Assembly (NCBI GenBank): GCA_947645355.1
Contig: CANSCI010000005.1
Location: 1 to 57,723, forward strand
Reading direction: 5' to 3'
DNA: 57,723 nucleotides
From: an uncultured Dorea sp.
Lineage (GTDB): Bacteria; Bacillota; Clostridia; Lachnospirales; Lachnospiraceae
A model generated the notes under the pieces. The model worked only from the letters and a program-made list of their open reading frames with translations. It did no database searches and was not told the origin of the DNA. This document shows, piece after piece, positions 1-8,453 of this stretch (the stretch's first letter is position 1; the number at the start of each line of letters is the position of its first letter). Made by a program: the position numbers and the translations under genes.

Positions 1-2340
1 GATCTTTTTCCTCGACATTCCCAGAGAATGAAGAATGCGGATCCGTTTTTCCTCATTCTGCAGCTTGGCTGTGGTTCCCTGGTATAAGATGAATCCAAGG
101 ATCAGTACAGTGATTATAATGATAAAAGCAGATTTTACCATTCCTGTCATCTCCAGATTCAGCACGATTTCGCAGCTTTCACGATGGTTATCGAAAAGGA
201 AGGATTCACCGTCATCATTTCCCAGCATAGTGTCAAGCAGACTTTGAAGCTGCCAGTCTGTTTCGCTGTGATCGGCATTTACATAGGATTGGATCTTAAG
301 GATGTTATACTGTGTCGGCGAAATCCCTGCTAATTTTTCAATAAAATGGTTGCTTACGGCAAGTACTCCTGATCCGGCAACGCCGGGAGTGGACACCGGC
401 GGCAAGCCCGTAACGTTTCTTACAATTCCGCCTACTTCTAATGTTTCTGTGGCATCACCGGAGCTGATGGTAATGGTGTCTCCTGGTTTTATACTATTTT
501 CATCATTTTCATATTCATAGACTTTTGATACCTTATCGTAAACAGTTATATCAATCAAAGGCTGGACTTCATATTTCTTATCTATCATTTCCGAGAATTG
601 CAGTGAATAAGGTGACAGAAACAGAACACACTGTTCTCCGTTCCTGAATTTTTCGGGATCCAGGGAGCCTTCGTCAATACAGCTTTCATACCAGTCCATC
701 AGTTTGGTATTTTCGGGATGAAAGCCGCTTATGTTACTCAGGTAATATCGGCCGCCCGCTTTTTTGTCTTCGTCCGATATCAGTCCGGTTCCATAACTAT
801 ATTTTGCCAGTGTATTGATGTATTGACTTTTTTTCCAGCCGTCCCAGGATACAGTAATCATGGTTTCAGGCGAGAAAAAGATCTTTTCAGCTTCCACCGA
901 GATGATACCTGGTGTTTCTTCAATCCTTTTTATCTGGTCGGAATCGAGGCATTTGTCCATATCATAAATCGTCAGAGAATAGTCATAGCTTGTTTCGATA
1001 TTCCGGTAACGTTCATAATGCCCTAAAAATGTGATGATATTCAGGTTTAATGTTAGAACTGCAATGACTGAGACGGCAACCTTCAGAAGGCTTCGCTTCG
1101 GATAAAAACGGAAGAATCTTTGGTACAGACGCGGGACAGTCATGGGTCTTATTTTCTTAAGATCCGGAAGATACTGGTTTCGGATGCTGCTGTTGTCTTC
1201 TCTGTAGGAAGCACGGATCCGGACAAATACAGAGTCAAATGTAATAAGAAAATAGCTGAAAAGGAACGCGGCGCTTAAGAACAGGAGCGCAATACCAAGA
1301 TCTGCCCAGTTGATGGCGAGAGGGAGATCCAGGTGCAGTGAGAATTTAATAATACAGATTATGATGGCAGAACTAATTACTCCTGTTCCGATTCCAAGCA
1401 GCATTCCTGTCCGCCAAAGATAAAAGGCTTCCCACATGAAGATACTGTACACGGTTGTGATCTCTGCTCCCAGGTTACGCATTATCGTAATCCGGTATTG
1501 CATCTTTGATGCGACCATTGACAGGAAGAAGCAGAGCACCAGAAGGCTTAAAGCGCAGATCATGGCAATAAAAGTACGCTGCTGGAAGAATTTATCTTCT
1601 GCGTTCAAAGATGAAGAATATGTTTTTGCGTTATAGATATAGATACTGTCTGAGTGCGTCTTCAGAAACTCCTCTAACTGGCCGATCGCGTAATCTTGTT
1701 TCTCATCCCCGAGAAAAAAATAATGGGTGATTTTCTCGAGCGTGACGGACAGGGAGTGATTGTCGCTAATCAGTACCGACGGCAGGGGATAGTTAGCTTT
1801 ATCCCAGTTTTCGCCCCATTTATCCGTAATTCCGGACAGCACAAAATCATAGGCGGCAACGCTTCCGGTTTCCGACTGCCGGACAGGGATCGTGATAGAA
1901 TCTCCCACTTTGGCGTCCGGTGCAATTTGTTTCAGCAAATACTGGTCCAGGACAATTTCATCTTCCTGCTGTGGCAGACGGCCGTCTAACATTTGTATTT
2001 TTCCTAACTGGAAAGCCTCATGGTCTATTTCCCCGATATATGCAGAAAATTCTTTTTCATATACTGTGACATTTTCAAAAACGGTGATCTTCCCCAGCTT
2101 TTGAATGTCTTTATTTTGGGTCAGAAACTTATATGCTTCATTGCTGCCATTATAGATTGCGCCGCTCCATGTGCCATATTTTTTTAAGTTTTCTTCCTGG
2201 CGGTATTTCAGGAAGCTTGCCTGGAAAAGAAGGAGGACAATACTGAAGACACAGAGGGAACATAAACCGAGATGAAGAATCCGGTTCTGTTTCTTATTGC
2301 CTCTGATATATTGTTTTGCTATTTTTTGATTACTGCTCAT
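1..2340 (-). CDS. ABC transporter permease, FtsX/MacB family, 3' end outside the window
   Basis: An open frame runs from an ATG at 2340 to the left edge with no stop, giving 780 residues without a C-terminus. The first hydrophobic segment (about residues 21-42) is followed by a large extracytoplasmic domain of about 220 residues. Three more segments sit near residues 265-400. A second extracellular domain follows, then a segment near the edge and the text ILHSLGMSRK, the usual cytoplasmic loop of FtsX-type permeases. This is the double-FtsX architecture of Firmicutes exporters linked to antimicrobial-peptide resistance or lipoprotein handling. The ATPase gene lies 11 bases upstream on the same strand, so the two form an exporter. 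The substrate cannot be told from the sequence. Confidence 0.85.
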   Translation of the reverse strand, partial: MSSNQKIAKQYIRGNKKQNRILHLGLCSLCVFSIVLLLFQASFLKYRQEENLKKYGTWSGAIYNGSNEAYKFLTQNKDIQKLGKITVFENVTVYEKEFSAYIGEIDHEAFQLGKIQMLDGRLPQQEDEIVLDQYLLKQIAPDAKVGDSITIPVRQSETGSVAAYDFVLSGITDKWGENWDKANYPLPSVLISDNHSLSVTLEKITHYFFLGDEKQDYAIGQLEEFLKTHSDSIYIYNAKTYSSSLNAEDKFFQQRTFIAMICALSLLVLCFFLSMVASKMQYRITIMRNLGAEITTVYSIFMWEAFYLWRTGMLLGIGTGVISSAIIICIIKFSLHLDLPLAINWADLGIALLFLSAAFLFSYFLITFDSVFVRIRASYREDNSSIRNQYLPDLKKIRPMTVPRLYQRFFRFYPKRSLLKVAVSVIAVLTLNLNIITFLGHYERYRNIETSYDYSLTIYDMDKCLDSDQIKRIEETPGIISVEAEKIFFSPETMITVSWDGWKKSQYINTLAKYSYGTGLISDEDKKAGGRYYLSNISGFHPENTKLMDWYESCIDEGSLDPEKFRNGEQCVLFLSPYSLQFSEMIDKKYEVQPLIDITVYDKVSKVYEYENDENSIKPGDTITISSGDATETLEVGGIVRNVTGLPPVSTPGVAGSGVLAVSNHFIEKLAGISPTQYNILKIQSYVNADHSETDWQLQSLLDTMLGNDDGESFLFDNHRESCEIVLNLEMTGMVKSAFIIIITVLILGFILYQGTTAKLQNEEKRIRILHSLGMSRKKI

Positions 2341-2351
2341 AGAATTCCTCC

Positions 2352-3023
2352 TTACCTTGGGATGATCAATCCGTCCTGTATATAGATGATCTCGTCGGCA
2401 CACGCGGCAATATCGTTGTCGTGTGTGACTAAGATAATCGTCTGCCGGAACTGTCTGTGGAGTTTTACAAGAAGATCAATGACAGCATTGCCGTTTTGCT
2501 GATCCAGATTCCCGGTAGGCTCATCTGCAAATATAATTTCTGGTTTGTTGATAAGTGCTCTCGCGATAGCCACCCGCTGCTGTTCGCCGCCTGACAGCTG
2601 GGAGGGATATTTCCGGATTTTGTCCTGGATTCCCAGGGTTTGTAAGATTTCTTTCACATAAGTTTTGTCTGCTTTTTGTTTGTCAAGATCCGCAGGGAGC
2701 ATGATATTTTCCAATACACATAGTTCAGGCAGCAGATTATAAGCCTGGAAGACGAAGCCGAACTTTTGTCTTTTCAGCTTTGATAACTCTGCGTCTTTCA
2801 TATTGCCGATATTTTGGGAACGATATAAGACGCTGCCCTCAGTAGGAGTCTCCATCCCGCTGATCAGATGTAACAGTGTGGATTTCCCGGAACCGCTTTT
2901 GCCGATGACAGCATAAAAACGATTGTCGCAAAAAGTGTAGTCTACCCCGCGCAATGCGTGAGTTTTTGCTTCGCCGGAAGAATATACTTTGTGCAGGCCT
3001 GCTGCTTCCAGTAATTTGGTCAT
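2352..3023 (-). CDS. ABC transporter ATP-binding protein, LolD/MacB type
   Basis: A 223-residue nucleotide-binding subunit that powers the permease encoded just downstream. Visible motifs in order are Walker [10 protein letters not shown] (41-49), a Q-loop with Gln93, the signature LSGGEQQR (143-150), Walker B IIFADEP (163-169) and the switch His201. The length and the [15 protein letters not shown] wording fit the LolD/MacB/FtsE group, which works with FtsX-type permeases. The start is an ATG with an AAAGGGGG ribosome binding site. The gene has a good promoter of its own (3069-3097), and the permease follows after 11 bases, so this is a two-gene operon. No sensor-kinase or regulator gene is next to it in this window. 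Confidence 0.93.
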   Translation of the reverse strand: MTKLLEAAGLHKVYSSGEAKTHALRGVDYTFCDNRFYAVIGKSGSGKSTLLHLISGMETPTEGSVLYRSQNIGNMKDAELSKLKRQKFGFVFQAYNLLPELCVLENIMLPADLDKQKADKTYVKEILQTLGIQDKIRKYPSQLSGGEQQRVAIARALINKPEIIFADEPTGNLDQQNGNAVIDLLVKLHRQFRQTIILVTHDNDIAACADEIIYIQDGLIIPR

Positions 3024-3068
3024 GAGCGATAGCCCCCTTTCTCTTTTTTAAAAAATATTAATAAATAA

Positions 3069-3097
3069 ATTATAACAGTATAAAAAGATTGTTTCAA
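3069..3097 (-). promoter_or_regulatory. Promoter of the ABC exporter operon
   Basis: On the minus strand TTGAAA (3097-3092) and TATAAT (3074-3069) are separated by 17 bases, a near-consensus sigma-A promoter about 45 bases upstream of the ATPase start codon. Confidence 0.75.
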
Positions 3098-3222
3098 TGT
3101 AAAATATGTGAAAGAAAAATTATAAATATAAAAGGTTTTTTACTGATAATAGTATTGAGATGTATCGGTGGAAAGGGATAGCTGCAGAGACAAGTAAAGG
3201 TTCTGGAAATTCATACTTAAGT

Positions 3223-3274
3223 AATAAGAGCCGCGGGCGCAAATGGTTCTTCATTCACGCCCGCGGCTCTTATT
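3223..3274 (-). terminator. Long perfect hairpin between minus-strand transcripts
   Basis: A 17-bp perfect inverted repeat (3223-3239 with 3258-3274, core AGAGCCGCGGGCG) has an 18-base loop. It lies between the methyltransferase gene and the downstream ABC operon promoter, so it probably terminates the methyltransferase transcript, although only short T runs follow. Otherwise the 350-base gap at 3024-3373 holds only the ABC promoter. Confidence 0.6.
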
Positions 3275-3373
3275 GTCATATCACTAATTAAAAGAGGCAG
3301 TAATGTCGCGGCAACTGATCCTTGCCTTCCCGTATCGGTTATTCTTCGCGCCTGGATTTATTACACCCATATT

Positions 3374-4234
3374 TTACACGGCTTCCCATCTTCCGGAAGC
3401 CCCGCATGGCAGGACGAGCCCGGAGCATGTAACCGGCAGCCCGATCTCCTGGGAATCCACATGACCGTTCCATGACTTAAGCTCTGTCCCCAGCATATAG
3501 GTAAGGACAGCAGGAGCAAGTCCGGTAGTGTAAGAATTAATAAGAAAAAATAAAGGCTTATCGGAAAGCACCTGGGTGCACAGACGGATCAGCGGATATA
3601 CAGCATCCTCGATCTTCCAGATCTCGCCCTTGGGTCCCCGCCCGTAGGAGGGAGGATCCATAATAATGGCATCATAAGTATTTCCGCGGCGAATCTCCCG
3701 CTCTACGAATTTTACACAGTCGTCTACCAGCCACCGGATGGGCTTCTTGGATAACCCAGAGGAGGCGGCGTTTTCCTTTGCCCAGTTTACCATGCCCTTT
3801 GAGGCGTCGACATGGGTGACATTCGCCCCTGCGGAGGCCGCAGCTAAAGTGGCGCCTCCGGTGTATGCAAAGAGGTTCAGGACCTTCACCGGGCGTCTGG
3901 CATTTTTTATTTTATGAGAGAACCAGTCCCAGTTGGCAGCCTGTTCCGGAAAAAGGCCGGTATGCTTGAAGCTGAAAGGCTTCAGGTTAAAGGTGAGTTC
4001 TTTATAATGAATCTGCCACTGCCTTGGCAGGTCAAAGAATTCCCATTCGCCGCCGCCCTTTTTGCTGCGGTGGTAGTGGCCGTTGGGGCGCTTCCACGAC
4101 CGATGCTCTCTCCTGGTGTCCCAGATGACCTGCGGGTCGGGACGCACCAGCATATAGTCTCCCCAGCGTTCCAGCTTTTCCCCCTTACTGCAGTCTATAA
4201 TCTCATAATCCTTCCAGTGATCAGCAATCCACAT
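3374..4234 (-). CDS. Class I SAM-dependent methyltransferase, RlmI/RlmK-like
   Basis: A 286-residue methyltransferase from the ATG at 4234, which has an AAAGGG-TAAGG ribosome binding site upstream. An in-frame start 20 codons earlier lacks such a site. The SAM-binding motif I is VLNLFAYTGGAT (118-129), the acidic loop VDAS follows at 142-145, and the catalytic-type motif DPPSYG sits at 193-198. DPPSYG with the LNLFAYTGG motif is typical of the RlmI/RlmK group of 23S rRNA (cytosine-C5 or guanine-N7) methyltransferases. The PUA domain of full RlmI is absent; the N-terminal 90 residues are a short lead domain instead. An RNA substrate is therefore likely but not proven. The gene appears monocistronic. 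Confidence 0.8.
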   Translation of the reverse strand: MWIADHWKDYEIIDCSKGEKLERWGDYMLVRPDPQVIWDTRREHRSWKRPNGHYHRSKKGGGEWEFFDLPRQWQIHYKELTFNLKPFSFKHTGLFPEQAANWDWFSHKIKNARRPVKVLNLFAYTGGATLAAASAGANVTHVDASKGMVNWAKENAASSGLSKKPIRWLVDDCVKFVEREIRRGNTYDAIIMDPPSYGRGPKGEIWKIEDAVYPLIRLCTQVLSDKPLFFLINSYTTGLAPAVLTYMLGTELKSWNGHVDSQEIGLPVTCSGLVLPCGASGRWEAV

Positions 4235-4368
4235 AGTTTCCTTACCCTTTCTTGTTCTGTTTAGGATTGTAACAAAATGCAGAGGTAAAATCAATTGTTT
4301 TTGAGAGTGGGCTAAGGATCATTTTAAGAAGGTGATTTTAGACATGGCGCATCTTGTGTAATGAGGGA

Positions 4369-4387
4369 AGATAGAAAAAATCTATAA
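4369..4387. promoter_or_regulatory. 19-bp dyad (LysR-box-like) upstream of the sel operon
   Basis: The sequence matches 15 of 19 positions of the best copy TTATAGAAAATTTCTATAA and keeps ATAGAAAA and TCTATAA. The centre (4378) is 60 bp before the -10 hexamer of the promoter at 4415-4443, a usual position for a LysR activator. It is one of six good copies in this window. Confidence 0.55.
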
Positions 4388-4414
4388 ATCAACTTATATA
4401 TTAAAAAACTCTAT

Positions 4415-4443
4415 TTGAAGACCATGCGCACCGACTATATAAT
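4415..4443 (+). promoter_or_regulatory. Promoter of the PHP/sel operon
   Basis: TTGAAG (4415-4420) and TATAAT (4438-4443) are 17 bases apart. The start codon of the PHP-domain gene is 32 bases further on, so transcription should begin near 4450. Confidence 0.75.
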
Positions 4444-4474
4444 GGAAGTATAGATATGGTGAAGGAGAGAAGAT

Positions 4475-5164
4475 ATGCTGATTGATACGCATATGCATGA
4501 GTTGACGTATTCCAAAGACAGTTTCTTAAGGCTTGATGACATGGTCCGGATCGCGAAGTCAAAAGGGCTTGACGCCATTTGTATTACAGATCATGACAGT
4601 ATGGGGCTTAAGGAATATGCCGCAGAGTATGCCGAGAAGTCTGGTTTTCCGATTTTTGTGGGAATTGAATATTATTCTCTTCAGGGTGATATTGTGGCTT
4701 TCGGGATCGAAGACTATCCCAGGGAGAGAGTGCCTGCCCAGGAATTTATTGACCTTGTAAAGGCGCAGGGAGGAGTGTGCTTTGCGGCACATCCGTTCCG
4801 CAATAATAACCGGGGGCTTGGGGAGAACCTGCGGCTGGTCAGAGGACTTGACGGCCTGGAAGTGCTTAATGGGAGCACATCCATAGAGGCATGTATCAGG
4901 GCGGCGGAGTATGCCCAGGAACTCGGGCTTTTTACCCTTGGCTCCAGCGACTGCCATGTTCCGGAGAAGGTGGGCGTTTGTGCCACTTATTTTCCGCAGG
5001 ATGTAGAGACAATGGAAGAATTTCTTGCAGAATTCCGGAGAGGCAGGATGCGTCCGGCTTATTATAACCAAAGGGCATCCCATAATACAGGCCGCTGCGG
5101 GACGGACGGAGACTACCATATTATAAATAACAAAAAAAACATTTACCTTTCTTGCCATCAGTGA
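4475..5164 (+). CDS. PHP-domain metal-dependent phosphoesterase
   Basis: A 229-residue protein of the PHP (polymerase and histidinol phosphatase) superfamily. Metal-binding residues are evident: DTHMH at 4-8, TDHD at 38-41, a Glu in GIEYY at 65, His106 in AAHPF and SDCH near 165. The family hydrolyses phosphoesters such as 3',5'-nucleoside bisphosphates or histidinol phosphate; which one applies here cannot be told. The last 30 residues do not resemble the fold and may be a variable tail. The gene leads the transcript that continues into yedF and selD, 55 bases before yedF, although yedF also has a possible promoter of its own. The link to selenium metabolism is positional only. Confidence 0.85.
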   Translation: MLIDTHMHELTYSKDSFLRLDDMVRIAKSKGLDAICITDHDSMGLKEYAAEYAEKSGFPIFVGIEYYSLQGDIVAFGIEDYPRERVPAQEFIDLVKAQGGVCFAAHPFRNNNRGLGENLRLVRGLDGLEVLNGSTSIEACIRAAEYAQELGLFTLGSSDCHVPEKVGVCATYFPQDVETMEEFLAEFRRGRMRPAYYNQRASHNTGRCGTDGDYHIINNKKNIYLSCHQ

Positions 5165-5170
5165 TAGAAT
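5142..5170 (+). promoter_or_regulatory. Candidate internal promoter for yedF
   Basis: TTTACC (5142-5147) and TAGAAT (5165-5170) are 17 bases apart, and overlap the end of the PHP gene. The -10 lies inside the dyad at 5162-5180, which would suit repression. Confidence 0.4.
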
Positions 5171-5180
5171 GTATCTATAA
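5162..5180. promoter_or_regulatory. 19-bp dyad overlapping the yedF promoter
   Basis: The sequence is TGATAGAATGTATCTATAA and matches the best copy at 15 of 19 positions, including the outer ATAGAA and TCTATAA. It covers the candidate -10 of yedF and ends 39 bases before the yedF start. Confidence 0.5.
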
Positions 5181-5219
5181 GTGTTGATGGCGGGAAGGTG
5201 CAGAGGAAGGAGAATCATT

Positions 5220-5825
5220 ATGATTACAGTCAATGCAATGGGAGATAATTGCCCGATCCCTGTTATCAAAACAAAAAAGGCAATGCAGGAGCTTAGCGGC
5301 CCGGATACCATCGAGGTTCTGGTGGACAATGAGATTGCTGTACAGAACGTAACGAAGATGGCGGCAAGTGCGGGCGGCAATGTTTCTTCGGAGAAGCTTG
5401 GGGATGCACAGTTTAAGATTACCATTCAGATGGACGGCGCACCGCAGACAGATGGGGACGCGGAAGCAGCATGTATGCCGGATGCGAGGGACAACACGGT
5501 GGTAGTTGTTTCTTCTGACCGCATGGGGATAGGGAATGACGAACTGGGCAAAGTATTAATCAAAGGATTTATTTTTGCAGTCACACAGTTAGATACACTG
5601 CCAAAGACCATGCTGTTTTACAACGGCGGGGCAACTTTGACAGCAGAGGGCTCGGATTCTCTGGAGGATCTTAAGTCTCTGGAGGCTCAAGGGGTGGAGA
5701 TTATGACTTGTGGTACATGCCTGGATTACTATGGGCTTAAGGAGAAGCTTGTAGTGGGCAGTGTGACCAATATGTACAGTATTGTGGAGACAATGGCGTC
5801 TGCCAGCAAGATTATCAGACCTTAA
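5220..5825 (+). CDS. yedF: Selenium-metabolism sulfurtransferase-like protein YedF
   Basis: A 201-residue two-domain protein. The N-terminal TusA-like domain carries the CPIP motif (Cys11), the site where TusA proteins carry persulfide. The C-terminal half is DsrE/DsrF-like and has a second cysteine pair, MTCGTCLDYY, near residues 163-172. The TusA plus DsrE fusion is the hallmark of YedF proteins that accompany selD in selenium-using bacteria, where a role in carrying reduced sulfur or selenium to SelD is suspected but not proven. The start is the ATG at 5220 after GGAAGGAG, giving the usual MITVNAMGDNCP opening; an upstream in-frame start would add 13 unrelated residues. selD begins 132 bases downstream. 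Confidence 0.92.
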   Translation: MITVNAMGDNCPIPVIKTKKAMQELSGPDTIEVLVDNEIAVQNVTKMAASAGGNVSSEKLGDAQFKITIQMDGAPQTDGDAEAACMPDARDNTVVVVSSDRMGIGNDELGKVLIKGFIFAVTQLDTLPKTMLFYNGGATLTAEGSDSLEDLKSLEAQGVEIMTCGTCLDYYGLKEKLVVGSVTNMYSIVETMASASKIIRP

Positions 5826-5864
5826 AGACTGTTTCAGGTTGTTTTGCAGCTGCAGTGTATGGAC

Positions 5865-5902
5865 AGGCCGGACCTTTGTGAGACAAGCAGGGAGTCCGGC
5901 CT
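5865..5902 (+). terminator. Hairpin between yedF and selD
   Basis: AGGCCGGAC (5865-5873) pairs with GTCCGGCCT (5894-5902), followed by TTTCTT. The T-run is weak, so it may be a partial terminator that lowers expression of the downstream sel genes rather than a full stop. Confidence 0.55.
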
Positions 5903-5957
5903 TTCTTATCATATCAGGGACTTTGTTCCGTACTTTATGAGGAGGATAATTATAATT

Positions 5958-6998
5958 ATGAAAACAGATGTTAAGCTGACCAGTTTAAGCAAAACGGCGG
6001 GATGAGCGGCTAAGATCGGTCCTGAGACCCTTGCCCAGGTTCTGGGTAAGCTGCCAAAATTCGAGGATAAAAATCTGATCGTAGGCATTGAAACTTCTGA
6101 TGATGCCGCGATTTATAAAGTGACTGACGAGATAGCCATGATCCAGACGGTGGATTTTTTTACCCCTATCGTGGATGAGCCGTATATGTTTGGCCAGATT
6201 GCTGCTGCCAACTCATTGAGTGATGTGTGGGCTATGGGCGGTGAACCGGCGGTTGCCCTGAATATTGTAGGATTTCCCAACTGTCTTGACCCGGCGATTC
6301 TGGGCGATATCCTGGCAGGCGGTGCAGATAAGGTAAAGGAGGCAGGGGCTGTGCTGGTGGGCGGGCATTCCGTTCAGGATGATGAGCCGAAGTATGGACT
6401 TTGTGTATCCGGATTCGCACATCCGGACAGGATCTTCAAGAATTACGGATGCAGGCCGGGAGACGTCCTTGTGCTTACCAAACAGATCGGAAGCGGCGTG
6501 GTGAATACAGCTATCAAGGCAGATATGGCTTCTCCGGAAGCGATCCGGGAGGCTCAGCAGGTGATGGCTTCTCTGAATAAAAAGGGCAAGCAGGCCGTTG
6601 AGAAATATGATGTAAGCGCCTGTACAGATATTACCGGTTTCGGACTCCTGGGGCACTGTGTGGAGATGGCTTCTGCCAGTGACGTGACCTTCGAGATTAA
6701 TGTGAAGGATATTGCCTACCTGACCGACGCCATCGCCTATGCCAAGATGGGTCTGATCCCTGCGGGGGCTTATAAAAACAGAGGCTATTCCATCGGAAAG
6801 GTGGAGACGGGTTCTGTGGAGGAGCATTATCTGGATCTCCTCTATGACCCGCAGACTTCAGGAGGCCTTTTGATCAGTGTGGCAGAGGAGGATTTAAAGC
6901 CTATGCTCCAGAACTTTGAAACTGTGAAGATGGACACTGCCGTTTCTGTGATTGGAAGAGTATCCCCGAAGAGTGATAAATTAATTCGGTTGTTCTAG
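5958..6998 (+). CDS. selD: Selenide, water dikinase, itself a selenoprotein
   Basis: SelD makes selenophosphate, the selenium donor for selenocysteine, from selenide and ATP. The frame opens at the ATG at 5958 after AGGAGG. It reads MKTDVKLTSLSKTAG, reaches an in-frame TGA at 6003-6005, then continues AAKIGPETLAQVLGK and on to a stop at 6998, 346 residues in all. The TGA falls where SelD proteins have the catalytic Cys or Sec in the G-(C/U)-x-x-K motif, so it is residue Sec16. A hairpin at 6030-6050 suits a bacterial SECIS. ATP and metal residues such as TSDDAA and GGHSVQDDEPKYG are present. A standard gene call would lose the first 54 residues. selA follows after 14 bases. Confidence 0.95.
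6003..6050 (+). promoter_or_regulatory. Sec codon and SECIS hairpin of selD
   Basis: The UGA at 6003-6005 is followed by CTTGCCCAG (6030-6038) pairing with CTGGGTAAG (6042-6050), nine pairs with one G-U. The loop is GTT. The loop begins 33 bases after the UGA, within the range reported for bacterial SECIS elements, and its G and U fit the SelB-binding consensus. Confidence 0.75.
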
Positions 6999-7012
6999 AA
7001 AGGGAAGAGAAA

Positions 7013-8440
7013 ATGGACAAGAATATGTTGTACCGCAGCATTCCGAAGGTGGATGTGCTGCTGGAGGATGAAGCAGTCAAAGAAATGATTGAGTTCTACA
7101 GCAGGGAGACTGTTATGGAATCTATCCATATAGAGATGGATAAGCTCCGCAGGTTTATCAGCCAGTGTAAGAGTGAGGAAGATGCACAGTATCAGATTGG
7201 GATGCTGAAGGAACACATTGAAATGACAGTGGCTTCTATGCATACTCCGAATATGAGAATGGTGATCAATGGGACAGGAACTATCCTGCATACCAACCTG
7301 GGCCGTGCCCCCATCAGCCCTGAGCATATGAAGCGTGCGGCGGCCATTACTACAGGATACTCCAACCTGGAGTATAATCTTGAGGCCGGACGCAGAGGGG
7401 AGCGATATTCTCATTTTGAGGAGCTTCTGTGCAAGATCACAGGGGCGGAGGCGGCTATGGCAGTCAACAACAATGCCGCTTCTGTCATGCTGATCTTAAG
7501 CTCACTGGCAAAGGGAGGAGAGGTGATCGTGTCCAGGGGCGAACTGGTGGAAATCGGCGGTAAGTTCCGGATCCCGGATGTGATGGAGCAAAGCGGCGCC
7601 GCACTGGTAGAGGTAGGTACAACAAATAAGACACACTATGATGACTACGAAAGTGCCATCACTGAGGAGACAAAGGCGCTTCTTAAAGTGCATACAAGCA
7701 ACTACAGGATCGTGGGGTTTACAGATTCTGTGGGGATAGATGAACTGATTCCCATGGCAAGGGAACATGAGATTCCGGTTATTGAGGATCTTGGAAGCGG
7801 CGTTCTGATTGATCTTGCAAAGTACGGGATTGCCCATGAGCCTACTGTGCAGGAATCTGTTGAAAAGGGGGCGGATATCGTCTGCTTCAGTGGGGACAAG
7901 CTGCTTGGCGGTCCTCAGGCAGGTATTATCATCGGCAAGAAGAAATACATTGATAAGATGAAGAAAAACCAACTGACTCGTGCACTCAGGATCGACAAGT
8001 TTACCGCAGCTGTCCTGGAACTGGTATTGCAGGAATATCTTTCAGAAGAAAAAGCGGTGAAAAATATCCCGGTGCTCCGTATGATTACGAAGCCGCTGGA
8101 GGAAACAGCAAAGGATGCAAGAAGCCTTGGCAGGATGCTGAAGCTTGCGAAGCTCCCTGCACGGATTGAAGTTCTTCCGTGCGAATCCCAGATCGGCGGA
8201 GGGTCTTTGCCCCTTCAGCGCATCCCAAGTATGGCAGTAGTTATCCATCCGGAGAAGATCAGTGTGCCGGAACTGGAGAGACGCCTGAGACATCTTCCTG
8301 TGCCGGTAATACCAAGGACGGTCAATGACACGGTTCTGCTGGATGCAAGGACAATGAACCGGAGGGATTTCAAATTGCTTACAGACCAGCTTAAGGAGCT
8401 TGACGTGCTGGAGGAATTCAGCCTGATTGCAGAACGCTAG
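7013..8440 (+). CDS. selA: L-seryl-tRNA(Sec) selenium transferase
   Basis: SelA is the pyridoxal-phosphate enzyme that converts seryl-tRNA(Sec) to selenocysteinyl-tRNA(Sec) with selenophosphate. The 475-residue length is normal. The PLP lysine is Lys296 in [13 protein letters not shown]. The motif [16 protein letters not shown] near residues 86-101 and the NNNAASVML stretch are characteristic. The start is the ATG at 7013 after AGGGAAGAG, 14 bases past the selD stop, and selB begins 13 bases after the stop. The order selD-selA-selB is a classic bacterial selenocysteine operon. Confidence 0.97.
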   Translation: MDKNMLYRSIPKVDVLLEDEAVKEMIEFYSRETVMESIHIEMDKLRRFISQCKSEEDAQYQIGMLKEHIEMTVASMHTPNMRMVINGTGTILHTNLGRAPISPEHMKRAAAITTGYSNLEYNLEAGRRGERYSHFEELLCKITGAEAAMAVNNNAASVMLILSSLAKGGEVIVSRGELVEIGGKFRIPDVMEQSGAALVEVGTTNKTHYDDYESAITEETKALLKVHTSNYRIVGFTDSVGIDELIPMAREHEIPVIEDLGSGVLIDLAKYGIAHEPTVQESVEKGADIVCFSGDKLLGGPQAGIIIGKKKYIDKMKKNQLTRALRIDKFTAAVLELVLQEYLSEEKAVKNIPVLRMITKPLEETAKDARSLGRMLKLAKLPARIEVLPCESQIGGGSLPLQRIPSMAVVIHPEKISVPELERRLRHLPVPVIPRTVNDTVLLDARTMNRRDFKLLTDQLKELDVLEEFSLIAER

Positions 8441-8453
8441 GAGAACAGAGGTT

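Noticed and set aside
5181-5219. Longer N-terminus for YedF
   Set aside because: The extra 13 residues overlap the ribosome binding site and dyad; the ATG at 5220 gives the family's normal start.
4559-5425. Long minus-strand frame under the PHP and yedF genes
   Set aside because: It is antisense to two clear protein genes and its translation shows no family features or start signal.
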